Positions 26,878 through 35,654 of a stretch of 64,000 nt of DNA are shown here, in pieces (position 1 is the stretch's first letter; every line of letters starts with the position of its first letter). The notes below the pieces were generated by a model. The model was not told where the DNA came from and ran no database searches. It saw nothing but the letters and a program-made list of their open reading frames with translations. The DNA comes from Pseudomonas sp. B21-028 (GTDB lineage: Bacteria > Pseudomonadota > Gammaproteobacteria > Pseudomonadales > Pseudomonadaceae), in contig NZ_CP087184.1 in NCBI RefSeq assembly GCF_024749045.1, positions 496,001 through 560,000 on the forward strand, given 5' to 3'. The position numbers and the translations under genes were made by a program.

Positions 26878-28680
26878 TCAGAACCACTCGTCCCTCATCG
26901 CCAGGCACGTGTCATCCCGTGCCTCGAGCAGCGCCAGTTCATGATGGCAACCGGGCACTTCCCACGTCAGGAAGTACCGCGCCGCTTGCAGCTTGCCTTG
27001 ATAGAAATCGCTATCGGCTGCGTTGCCCCTGGCCAGGCCTTCCTCGGCACGGATGGCCTGCTCCAGCCAGCGCCAGCCGATGACCATATGACCAAACACC
27101 TTGAGGTACAGCGCCGAATTGGCGAGGCTGCTGTTGACCTTGCCTTGGGCCAGGTCCGTCAGCAGGCCGAGGGTGACTGATTGCAGGCGCGCCACCAGGG
27201 CTTCCAGTGGCTGACGCAGGGACGTCAACGATGCGTGCGCCTGGGCGCGTTCGGTGGTGTCGGCCACCAGGCGGATCAATTGCTTGAGCCCGGCACCGCC
27301 GTTCTGCTCCAGCTTGCGTCCCAGCAGGTCCAGGGACTGGATGCCGTGGGTGCCTTCGTGGATCGGGTTCAGGCGGTTGTCGCGGTAATACTGCTCGACC
27401 GGGTACTCGCGGGTGTAGCCATGACCGCCGAGTATCTGGATCGCCAGTTCGTTGGCCTTCAGGCAGAACTCTGAGGGCCAGGATTTGACGATCGGGGTCA
27501 GCAGGTCCAGCAGTTCATGGGCGCGCCTGCGCTCGGCCTCGCTTTCAAGGGTGGTGGTGTCGTCGAACAGCCGCGCCGCGTACAGGCCCAGGTCAAACGA
27601 GCCTTCAACGTAGGCCTTCTGGGTCAGCAGCATGCGGCGCACGTCGGCATGCTGGATGATCGCCACGGGGGCGGTGGTCGGGTCCTTGCTGTCGGGTACC
27701 CGACCCTGTGGGCGTTCGCGGGCGTAGTCGAGGGAGTACAGATAACCGGCGTAACCCAGCATCACCGCGCCCATCCCGACACCGATCCGAGCCTCGTTCA
27801 TCATCTGGAACATGTAGCTCAACCCGTGATGCGGTTTTCCTACGAGGTAACCGACACACTCACCGTTGTCGCCGAAGTTCAGCGCCGTGGACGTGGTCCC
27901 GCGCCAGCCCATCTTGTGGAACAACCCGGCCAGGAGCACGTCGTTGCGCTGGCCGAGGCTGCCGTCCGCGTTGACCAGGAACTTGGGCACGATAAACAGC
28001 GAGATGCCCTTAACACCGGGCGGTGCGTCCGGCAGTTTCGCCAGGACCATGTGCACGATGTTTTCCGACAGCGGGTGATCGCCACCGGAAATGAAGATCT
28101 TGTTGCCCTTGAGTCGATACGTGCCGTCGGACGCCGGCTCTGCACGTGTACGAATATCCGATAGCGAAGAGCCCGCATGGGGCTCGGTCAGAGCCATGGT
28201 GCCGAAGAAGCGACCGTCGATCATCGGCTGCAGGAAGCGGCGTTTCTGCTCCTCGTCACCGAAGCTTTCAATCAGGTTTGCCGCGCCCATGGTCAGGAAC
28301 GGGTAGGAGGTCGACGCGGCGTTGGCGGATTGAAAATGGGCGAAGCAGGCCTGGGACAGCAACGTGGGCAACTGCATGCCACCGGCCTCGAAACTGCGCG
28401 CAGCGTTGAGGAAGCCAGCCTCCAGGAAGGCATCCACGGCCGGTTTAACTTCTGGAATCAGAATGGCCTGGCCGCCTTCGTAGCGCGGTTCGTTTTCGTC
28501 GTTCTTGCGATTGTGGGGCGCGAAGTATTTCTCGGCGATGCTGCGGGCCGTACCGATGGCCGCATCGAAGGTTTCGCGATTGTGCTCGGCGAACCGCTCG
28601 CGCTGGGTCAGGCCCTCGGCATCGAGGACTTCATACAGCTCGAAAGCCAGATTACGGGAACTGAGCAGCGTCTCGGACAT
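26878..28680 (-). CDS. Acyl-CoA dehydrogenase (long form with C-terminal extension)
   Basis: A 600-residue FAD-dependent dehydrogenase. After an N-terminal helical domain come MALTEPHAGSSLSDIRTRA (FAD/substrate loop), GNKIFISGGDH, and a C-terminal helical domain with ILGGHGYTREYPVEQYYRD followed by IHEGTHGIQSLDLLGRK. The length and the roughly 120-residue C-terminal extension place it with the large FadE-like/DmdC-like group rather than the 380-residue short-chain enzymes. It should introduce a trans-2 double bond into an acyl-CoA; the chain length is unknown. It lies downstream of putA on the same strand, separated by a hairpin repeat. Confidence 0.9.
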   Translation of the reverse strand: MSETLLSSRNLAFELYEVLDAEGLTQRERFAEHNRETFDAAIGTARSIAEKYFAPHNRKNDENEPRYEGGQAILIPEVKPAVDAFLEAGFLNAARSFEAGGMQLPTLLSQACFAHFQSANAASTSYPFLTMGAANLIESFGDEEQKRRFLQPMIDGRFFGTMALTEPHAGSSLSDIRTRAEPASDGTYRLKGNKIFISGGDHPLSENIVHMVLAKLPDAPPGVKGISLFIVPKFLVNADGSLGQRNDVLLAGLFHKMGWRGTTSTALNFGDNGECVGYLVGKPHHGLSYMFQMMNEARIGVGMGAVMLGYAGYLYSLDYARERPQGRVPDSKDPTTAPVAIIQHADVRRMLLTQKAYVEGSFDLGLYAARLFDDTTTLESEAERRRAHELLDLLTPIVKSWPSEFCLKANELAIQILGGHGYTREYPVEQYYRDNRLNPIHEGTHGIQSLDLLGRKLEQNGGAGLKQLIRLVADTTERAQAHASLTSLRQPLEALVARLQSVTLGLLTDLAQGKVNSSLANSALYLKVFGHMVIGWRWLEQAIRAEEGLARGNAADSDFYQGKLQAARYFLTWEVPGCHHELALLEARDDTCLAMRDEWF

Positions 28681-28772
28681 GGCGGCCTACCTTTCTTTGG
28701 AATGGGGCCGAGTCTAGAACCGGGAATAGAGGCTGAACAGGATGATTGATGGGGGTGATAGAGCAGCACAAG

Positions 28773-28840
28773 CTTCAAGCGGCAAGCTTCAAGTAAGAGC
28801 AGGACTGCTTTGGCTCTTACTTGCCGCTTGCCGCTTGAAA
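28773..28840. repeat. Imperfect inverted repeat of the CAAGCGGCAAGC type
   Basis: CTTCAAGCGGCAAGCTTCAA... (28773-28800) pairs with the segment 28813-28840 with few mismatches. This AAGC/GCTT-rich element differs from the main REP family. It follows the putA stop by 13 bp on the minus strand and may end its transcript. Confidence 0.75.
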
Positions 28841-28853
28841 CTCGCCGCTGCGT

Positions 28854-31800
28854 TTAGCCGATGGTCATCAGGCTGGCGTTACCGCCCGCCGCGGCGGTGT
28901 TGACGCTCAATGCCCGCTCGATCACCAGGCGTTCCAGCGCGATGCCGGTTTCGCCCTGGGACAAACCATGGACCCCAACGATGGCGCCGGCACGCTTAGC
29001 CACTTGCTGGCAAACGCTGCGCAGTTGGTCCGAGTCGCCGTGATGCAGGACCGCGTCGTACACCACATCGTCCTTGGTCCAATCGGCAACCCGCTGGATG
29101 CGCGCCTGAATATCCTTCGGCAAGCGTGCGAACAAGGCCTTGCTCGTGTCGGTTTCCGGCCAGACGGCCGAGCCACCCACGGCCAGTACGGCAGCCAGTT
29201 GCGTCAGCAGATCGCCTTCCACGTCGGCCAGGCAGAGCACGTGCTCGCGTGGCAGGATGGCGTAGCTGTTGCGCTCGCCGGTCGGGCCGGTCAGTTGACG
29301 GGTGATACCGCTTTGCGACTGGGCCGCGAATTGCACGCACAGGGCACTCAGTTCGGCGAGCTTCTGGCTGTCGGCCCAGGCTTGCAAGGCGGTCAGCGGT
29401 TTGCTCATGGCTTCACGCAAGCGTACGTCTGGTGCGCTGACGGCGTCGCTACGGACGAAGGACTGCTGGATCGCATCGGTAGGACGTGTCGACAGCAAAC
29501 GGTACAGGTACAGCGGACCACCGGCTTTCGGACCGGTGCCCGACAGGCCTTCGCCACCGAACGGCTGTACACCGACCACGGCACCGACAATGTTGCGGTT
29601 CACGTAGACGTTGCCGGCATGGACGTTGTCGATCACCTTGGCGATGGTTTCGTCGATGCGGGTATGTACGCCCAGGGTCAGGCCATAGCCGGAGGCATTG
29701 ATCTGGTTGATCAACTGGTCCAGTTCCTTGCGCTTGTAGCGCACCACGTGCAGCACCGGACCAAAGATCTCGCGTTGCAACTCATCGAAGCTTTCCAGCT
29801 CGATGAGGGTTGGCATCACGAAGGTACCGCGCTTGCATTCGTCGCTGTCGGCGATTGCCATCTGGTACACGGTGCGACCTTTGTCGCGCATGGCCTGGAT
29901 GTGCTTCTCGATGCCGGCCTTGGCTTCGGCATCGATCACCGGACCGATGTCGACGGAGAGGCGCTCAGGATTGCCGAGGCGCGATTCGGCCATGGCGCCC
30001 TTGAGCATTTCAATGACACGGTCCGCGGAATCTTCCTGCAAGCACAGGACCCGCAGGGCCGAGCAACGCTGGCCGGCGCTGTCGAAGGCCGACGACACCA
30101 CGTCGATTACCACTTGTTCGGTCAGGGCCGAGGAGTCGACGATCATGGCGTTCTGGCCGCCGGTTTCGGCGATCAGCGGGATCGGGCGACCCTGGTTGTC
30201 CAGGCGGCCGGCGATGTTGCGTTGCAGCAAACGGGCGACTTCGGTGGAGCCGGTGAACATCACACCCTTGACCCGCTCGTCGCCCACCAATCGGGCGCCG
30301 ACGGTTTCACCACGGCCCGGCAGCAGTTGCAGCACGCCTTCCGGGATACCGGCTTCGAGCATCAGGCGCACGGCTTGGGCGGCAACCAGCGGCGTTTGCT
30401 CTGCCGGTTTGGCCAGTACCGGGTTACCGGCGGCCAGTGCGGCGGCAACCTGGCCGCTGAAGATCGCCAGGGGGAAGTTCCACGGGCTGATGCAGACCAC
30501 GGGGCCCAGCGGGCGGTGGGCATCGTTGGTAAAGTCGTTGCGTGCCTGTACCGCGTAGTAGCGCAGGAAATCCACCGCTTCACGGACCTCGGCGATGGCG
30601 TTGGCGAAGGTCTTGCCGGCTTCCCGGGCCAGCAGACCCATCAGCGGCTGGATCTCGCCTTCCATCAGGTCGGCGGCACGCTCGAGGATCGCGGCGCGCT
30701 CTGCCGGTGGCGTGGCTTGCCAGATCGGTGCGGCGTTGAGGGCGCACTGGAGGGCGTTGTCGACGTCTTCGACCGTGGCTTCCTGCACATGGCCGACCAC
30801 ATCGCGGTGGTCGGAGGGGTTCAGGACCGGTGCCGGGATTTCTTCACTGGCGGCGCAACCGAGGATCGGTGCGGCTTTCCATTCATTATGAGCGGTCGCC
30901 AGCAGGGCGCAGGACAGCGAGGCCAGGCGATGTTCGTTGGCCATGTCGATGCCGCTGGAGTTGGCGCGTTCGCTGCCGTACAGGTCGCGCGGTAGCGGAA
31001 TGCGTGGGTGCGGCAGGCCGAAACCGCCTTCCAGGGTCGCCATCTGCTCGATGCTGGCAACCGGGTCGGCCACCAGTTCCTGAATGGAAATCGACTGGTC
31101 GGCGATGCGGTTGACGAACGAGGTGTTGGCGCCGTTTTCCAGCAAGCGACGAACCAGGTAGGCCAACAGCGTTTCGTGGGTTCCGACCGGAGCGTACACG
31201 CGGCACGGACGGTTCAGCTTGCCTTCGGAAACCTTTCCTACAACCTGTTCGTACAGCGGTTCACCCATGCCGTGGAGGCACTGGAATTCGTACTGCCCTG
31301 GGTAATAGTTCTGACCGGCGATGTGATAGATGGCCGACAGCGTATGGGCGTTGTGTGTGGCGAACTGCGGGTAGATGACTTCCGGTACCGACAGCAGCTT
31401 GCGCGCGCAAGCGATGTAGGAAACGTCGGTGTACACCTTGCGGGTATACACCGGATAGCCTTCCAGGCCTTCGACCTGGGCGCGCTTGATCTCGCTATCC
31501 CAGTAGGCGCCTTTTACCAGGCGAATCATCAGGCGATGACGGCTGCGGCGGGCCAGGTCGATGACATAGTCGATCACATACGGGCAGCGCTTCTGGTAGG
31601 CCTGGATCACGAAGCCAATGCCGTTCCAGCCGGTCAGCTTCGGCTCGAAGCACAGGCGCTCCAGCAGATCCAGGGACAGCTCGAGGCGGTCGGCTTCTTC
31701 GGCGTCGATGTTCAGGCCGATGTCGTACTGCTTGGCCAGCAGGGTCAGCGACAGCAGGCGCGGGTACAGCTCGTCCATGACGCGTTCGTACTGGGCGCGG

Positions 31801-32807
31801 CTGTAACGCGGATGCAGGGCCGAAAGCTTGATGGAAATGCCTGGGCCTTCATAGATCCCACGGCCATGGGAGGCCTTGCCGATGGAATGGATGGCTTGTT
31901 CGTACGAGGCCAGGTATTTCTGGGCGTCATGTTCGGTGAGTGCGGCTTCACCCAACATGTCGTAGGAATAGCGGAAACCTTTGGATTCGAATTTGCTGGC
32001 ATTGGCCAGGGCTTCGGCGATGGTTTCGCCGGTGACGAACTGCTCGCCCATCAGACGCATGGCCATGTCGACGCCCTTGCGGATCATCGGCTCGCCGCTT
32101 TTGCCAATGATGCGGCTCAGGGAAGACGTCAGGCCGGCTTCGTTGTGGGTGGCGACCAGTTTGCCAGTCAGCAGCAGGCCCCAGGTCGCGGCATTGACGA
32201 ACAGCGATGGGCTGTTGCCCAGGTGCGGATGCCAGTTGCCGGTGCTGATCTTGTCGCGGATCAACGCGTCACGTGTGCCTTTGTCCGGGATACGCAGCAG
32301 TGCTTCGGCCAGGCACATCAGCGCCACGCCTTCCTGGGATGACAGGGAGAACTCCTGCAACAGTCCCTGGACAATACCGGCCCGTCCGCCGGCACTCTTC
32401 TGGTTGCGCAGTTTCTCCGCAATCGACGCCGCCAGCTTGTTGGTGGCTTCGGCCATTTCGGCCGGCAGGCGAGCCTGCTCGATCAGCATCGGCACCACTT
32501 CCGGCTCGGGGCGGCGGTAAGCGGCGGTGATGGAGGCGCGCAGCACCGATTGCGGCAGGATGCTTTCGGCAAACTCCAAGAAGCACTGGTGGGCGTGGTC
32601 GACCTGGACATCGCCAGCGTCGTCGCCCTCTGCACGGGCCGAGCCGTTCAGCTCGGTCAGGGTTGCACCACCCTCGAGTTTTTCCAGGTAATTGAAAATT
32701 GCCTGCTTGATCAGCCAGTGAGGCGTGCGATCAATCGAGGTTGCGGCCGCCTTGAGGCGTTCGCGGGTCGGGTCATCGAGTTTGACCCCAAGGGTGGTGG
32801 TAGCCAT
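28854..32807 (-). CDS. putA: Trifunctional PutA: repressor, proline dehydrogenase and P5C dehydrogenase
   Basis: A 1317-residue PutA. Residues 1-47 are a ribbon-helix-helix DNA-binding domain (TTLGVKLDDPTRERL). The proline dehydrogenase barrel occupies about 150-560, with RLVKGAYWDSEIKRAQ and ICARKLL-type FAD contacts. The aldehyde dehydrogenase part (about 600-1120) shows SPWNFPLAIF, FTGSTEVA and the catalytic Cys in SAGQRCSALRVL. It oxidises proline to glutamate in two channelled steps. When proline is low it represses putA and putP; five GTTGCA motifs lie in the adjoining control region. The C-terminal part is the lid domain of long PutAs. Confidence 0.96.
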   Translation of the reverse strand: MATTTLGVKLDDPTRERLKAAATSIDRTPHWLIKQAIFNYLEKLEGGATLTELNGSARAEGDDAGDVQVDHAHQCFLEFAESILPQSVLRASITAAYRRPEPEVVPMLIEQARLPAEMAEATNKLAASIAEKLRNQKSAGGRAGIVQGLLQEFSLSSQEGVALMCLAEALLRIPDKGTRDALIRDKISTGNWHPHLGNSPSLFVNAATWGLLLTGKLVATHNEAGLTSSLSRIIGKSGEPMIRKGVDMAMRLMGEQFVTGETIAEALANASKFESKGFRYSYDMLGEAALTEHDAQKYLASYEQAIHSIGKASHGRGIYEGPGISIKLSALHPRYSRAQYERVMDELYPRLLSLTLLAKQYDIGLNIDAEEADRLELSLDLLERLCFEPKLTGWNGIGFVIQAYQKRCPYVIDYVIDLARRSRHRLMIRLVKGAYWDSEIKRAQVEGLEGYPVYTRKVYTDVSYIACARKLLSVPEVIYPQFATHNAHTLSAIYHIAGQNYYPGQYEFQCLHGMGEPLYEQVVGKVSEGKLNRPCRVYAPVGTHETLLAYLVRRLLENGANTSFVNRIADQSISIQELVADPVASIEQMATLEGGFGLPHPRIPLPRDLYGSERANSSGIDMANEHRLASLSCALLATAHNEWKAAPILGCAASEEIPAPVLNPSDHRDVVGHVQEATVEDVDNALQCALNAAPIWQATPPAERAAILERAADLMEGEIQPLMGLLAREAGKTFANAIAEVREAVDFLRYYAVQARNDFTNDAHRPLGPVVCISPWNFPLAIFSGQVAAALAAGNPVLAKPAEQTPLVAAQAVRLMLEAGIPEGVLQLLPGRGETVGARLVGDERVKGVMFTGSTEVARLLQRNIAGRLDNQGRPIPLIAETGGQNAMIVDSSALTEQVVIDVVSSAFDSAGQRCSALRVLCLQEDSADRVIEMLKGAMAESRLGNPERLSVDIGPVIDAEAKAGIEKHIQAMRDKGRTVYQMAIADSDECKRGTFVMPTLIELESFDELQREIFGPVLHVVRYKRKELDQLINQINASGYGLTLGVHTRIDETIAKVIDNVHAGNVYVNRNIVGAVVGVQPFGGEGLSGTGPKAGGPLYLYRLLSTRPTDAIQQSFVRSDAVSAPDVRLREAMSKPLTALQAWADSQKLAELSALCVQFAAQSQSGITRQLTGPTGERNSYAILPREHVLCLADVEGDLLTQLAAVLAVGGSAVWPETDTSKALFARLPKDIQARIQRVADWTKDDVVYDAVLHHGDSDQLRSVCQQVAKRAGAIVGVHGLSQGETGIALERLVIERALSVNTAAAGGNASLMTIG

Positions 32808-33266
32808 ATTTTTATCCTCATGTTTACCACGTACGGCGTGGCATCAGCTGGCGCAAGATTAGCTGTGCGCTGATTGAGGTGCAACCGGGTGCAACCCTTT
32901 TTTTGATGAAATATCAGGCAGCCCGTCAGGAATAAAAACGCGACACGTCTATCTCGCACTGCCTTAGTGCTTTGGCTTCTAGCAGGACCTGCTTGACTGC
33001 ACTAAAAGGGAGCAAAAAAAGCGGTTTCTTCAAGAAAACCGATCAGGTGCAACTGATTTGAACGAAACTGGTTGCACCTTATTTCGTTTGTTGAATAGCA
33101 TTCACGGCCAAGGTGCAACCGGTTCCTAGCCGAGGGGCATCGGCTGATGGCTTTCCTGGGGAAACATCAGTCATACATTCGCGGGACTGCAAATCGTCGC
33201 CATTCGTCTGCGTTGTCGACGCTTTCTCTGCCACCGCTACATAAAAACAAAGCCAGGGCGTAACTC
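32808..33266. promoter_or_regulatory. putA-putP divergent control region with five PutA operator motifs
   Basis: GTTGCA or its complement TGCAAC occurs at 32880-32885, 32890-32895, 33048-33053, 33071-33076 and 33114-33119, mostly as GGTGCAAC. The E. coli put control region also has several GTTGCA operators bound by the PutA ribbon-helix-helix domain. On the putA side TTGCAC (32884-32879), 17 bp, then TAATCT (32861-32856) makes a possible promoter whose -35 lies within an operator. On the putP side TTGCAC (33072-33077) lies 17 bp before a weak ATAGCA. No gene is seen in these 459 bp. Confidence 0.75.
33243..33250 (+). promoter_or_regulatory. Candidate Crc/Hfq target (AANAANAA) in the putP leader
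   Basis: AAAAACAA fits the A-rich catabolite-activity motif AANAANAA and lies 17 bp before the putP start, next to the ribosome site. In Pseudomonas, Hfq with Crc blocks translation of many amino acid uptake genes at such sites. Confidence 0.4.
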
Positions 33267-34751
33267 ATGAGTGTTAGTAATCCAACCCTGATCACCTTCG
33301 TGATCTACATCGCAGCCATGGTCCTGATCGGCCTGATGGCTTATCGCTCCACCAACAACCTTTCCGATTACATCCTGGGCGGCCGCAGCCTGGGCAGCGT
33401 CGTGACCGCATTGTCCGCCGGTGCCTCGGACATGAGTGGCTGGTTGTTGATGGGCTTGCCCGGTGCCATCTATATGTCCGGCCTATCGGAAAGCTGGATC
33501 GCCATCGGCCTGGTCATTGGTGCCTACCTGAACTGGCTGTTCGTCGCCGGTCGCCTGCGGGTACAGACCGAACATAACGGCGACGCACTGACGCTGCCGG
33601 ATTACTTCGCCAGCCGTTTCGAAGACAAGAGCGGCGTGCTGCGCATCATCTCTGCGGTGGTGATCCTGGTGTTCTTCACCATCTACTGTGCCTCCGGCAT
33701 CGTGGCCGGTGCCCGCCTGTTCGAAAGCACCTTCGGCATGTCCTACGAGACCGCGCTGTGGGCCGGTGCCGCTGCGACCATCGCCTACACCTTCGTGGGT
33801 GGTTTCCTCGCCGTGAGCTGGACCGATACGGTACAAGCCACCCTGATGATCTTCGCGCTGATCCTGACGCCAATCATCGTGCTGCTGGCCACCGGCGGCG
33901 TGGACACCACGTTCCTGGCCATCGAAGCGAAAGACCCGACGTCGTTCGACATGCTGAAGAACACCACCTTCATCGGCATCATCTCGCTGATGGGCTGGGG
34001 CCTGGGCTACTTCGGCCAGCCGCACATCCTGGCGCGCTTCATGGCCGCTGATTCGGTCAAGTCCATCGCCAAGGCCCGTCGTATCTCCATGACCTGGATG
34101 ATCCTGTGCCTGGGCGGCACCGTGGCCGTTGGCTTCTTCGGCATCGCGTACTTCTCTGCACATCCGGATGTGGCCGGCCCTGTGACCGAGAACCCTGAGC
34201 GCGTGTTCATCGAGTTGGCGAAGATCCTCTTCAACCCATGGGTTGCCGGTGTACTGCTGTCGGCCATCCTGGCAGCCGTGATGAGTACCCTGAGCTGCCA
34301 GTTGCTGGTGTGCTCCAGCGCCCTGACCGAAGACTTCTACAAGACCTTCCTGCGCAAGAGCGCTTCCCAGGTGGAACTGGTCTGGGTCGGCCGTGCCATG
34401 GTGCTGTTGGTGGCGTTGGTCGCCATTGCCCTGGCTGCCAACCCGAACAACCGTGTACTGGGTCTGGTGAGCTACGCCTGGGCCGGTTTCGGTGCCGCGT
34501 TCGGTCCTGTGGTCCTGATCTCCGTCATCTGGAAAAACATGACCCGTAACGGCGCATTGGCCGGCATCCTGGTGGGTGCGATTACCGTAATCGTCTGGAA
34601 GCACTTCGAGCTGCTGGGCCTGTACGAAATCATCCCGGGCTTTATCTTCGCCAGCCTGGCCATCTACTTCGTCAGCAAGATGGGCACGCCTACCGCCGGT
34701 ATGCTGCAGCGCTTCGAAGCGGCCGAAAAAGATTTCCGCCTGAATCAGTAA
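33267..34751 (+). CDS. putP: Sodium/proline symporter PutP
   Basis: A 494-residue member of the sodium:solute symporter family with about 13 membrane helices. Family signatures include SDYILGGRSLGSVVTALSAGASDMSGWLLMG, split across helices 2-3, with the Ser/Gly residues of the Na+ site, and AAVMSTLSCQLLVCSSALTEDFY near helix 9, where the Ser-Thr pair binds Na+. It imports proline for oxidation by PutA. It is divergent from putA and shares its operator region. Confidence 0.95.
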   Translation: MSVSNPTLITFVIYIAAMVLIGLMAYRSTNNLSDYILGGRSLGSVVTALSAGASDMSGWLLMGLPGAIYMSGLSESWIAIGLVIGAYLNWLFVAGRLRVQTEHNGDALTLPDYFASRFEDKSGVLRIISAVVILVFFTIYCASGIVAGARLFESTFGMSYETALWAGAAATIAYTFVGGFLAVSWTDTVQATLMIFALILTPIIVLLATGGVDTTFLAIEAKDPTSFDMLKNTTFIGIISLMGWGLGYFGQPHILARFMAADSVKSIAKARRISMTWMILCLGGTVAVGFFGIAYFSAHPDVAGPVTENPERVFIELAKILFNPWVAGVLLSAILAAVMSTLSCQLLVCSSALTEDFYKTFLRKSASQVELVWVGRAMVLLVALVAIALAANPNNRVLGLVSYAWAGFGAAFGPVVLISVIWKNMTRNGALAGILVGAITVIVWKHFELLGLYEIIPGFIFASLAIYFVSKMGTPTAGMLQRFEAAEKDFRLNQ

Positions 34752-34797
34752 GACTGTTCGGCGGAGCCCTGATAGTTCGCTGAAAGTTGTATCAAGA

Positions 34798-34834
34798 AAC
34801 GGCCCGTCGCCAATGGAGACGGGCCGTTTTTTAT
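34798..34834 (+). terminator. Rho-independent terminator after putP
   Basis: AACGGCCCGTC (34798-34808) pairs with GACGGGCCGTT (34818-34828), a perfect 11-bp stem, followed by a TTTTATTG tract. It lies 47 bp after the putP stop. Confidence 0.9.
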
Positions 34835-34864
34835 TGCCGATTCCCCGAGAGCACCGCTAATTCA

Positions 34865-34892
34865 TGTGGGAGCGAGTTTGCTCGCGATAGCG
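34865..34892. repeat. Single REP copy
   Basis: TGTGGGAGCGAGTTTGCTCG..., one REP without an inverted partner, placed between the putP terminator and the stop of the DUF2165 gene. Confidence 0.75.
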
Positions 34893-34897
34893 GTGGG

Positions 34898-35392
34898 TCA
34901 GCTCGGATCTGGATCAGGCTGATTGAGAAAGATCAGCACACCCAGCAGCGCCATGTAGAACCTGAACGCCGCATCCTGGCCATTCCAGACTTCCGATTGC
35001 CACATCAGGAACCATTCGCCACCGATGACCATGAAACCGAAGAACCAGACAAAGAACCCTACCGTCAGGCCGGCGATGACCCAGCGTTTGGCCTGCGCGA
35101 AAACCCTGCTGTCAGCCCCGCGTGCCAACCATAGCTCCAGCGCACCATAGCCCAGCAACCCGGCCGTGATCGCTTCACCGAGGATGATCAGCCAGTAGGC
35201 CCCATGCCACATCCATGGCTGGGCGATGGCGCGATAACGGGCGGCGTTGTCCGGGAAGGTGGTGTCCATGCTCAGCACGTGCTGGACGAAGTTGAAGTTG
35301 GAGCGGTAGTCCGTGACGTTGTTGAACACCGTCAGGAAGGCGAATGCGGCGAGTGCCAGGGTCATTGCGATTTTTGCGTAACGAGCCGTCAT
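34898..35392 (-). CDS. DUF2165-family small integral membrane protein
   Basis: A 164-residue protein with four predicted membrane helices: AKIAMTLALAAFAFLTVFN near the N-terminus, WHGAYWLIILGEAITAGLLG, VIAGLTVGFFVWFFGFMVIG and FYMALLGVLIFL. Between helices 1 and 2 lies a conserved-looking loop (NNVTDYRSNFNFVQHVLSMD). The layout matches DUF2165, whose function is unknown. ATG 35392 is chosen because the longer frame adds a hydrophilic leader with no ribosome site; AAGGA lies upstream of 35392. Confidence 0.8.
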   Translation of the reverse strand: MTARYAKIAMTLALAAFAFLTVFNNVTDYRSNFNFVQHVLSMDTTFPDNAARYRAIAQPWMWHGAYWLIILGEAITAGLLGYGALELWLARGADSRVFAQAKRWVIAGLTVGFFVWFFGFMVIGGEWFLMWQSEVWNGQDAAFRFYMALLGVLIFLNQPDPDPS

Positions 35393-35654
35393 GTGTGCGT
35401 CCTTTGCTTTTTGCGACAAAGGCACGTTATCACGCCCGCGTGCAGTACCGAGGGCCGTCGTGATGTAAGAAACTGCTGATTCACTCGTGCGCCGGCCCGC
35501 CACGACGCAGAACGTGTCTATCGGAAAATACAGCGCGCTTTTGTGGTTTTCATCACCCTGTTTGTAAGGCAAATCTGTTTTTCATGACGTCCCATCAACT
35601 CTCCGTGTGACTCATGCAGAATCCCTCGCCTTTCATTTTGCTGAGATACATCGG

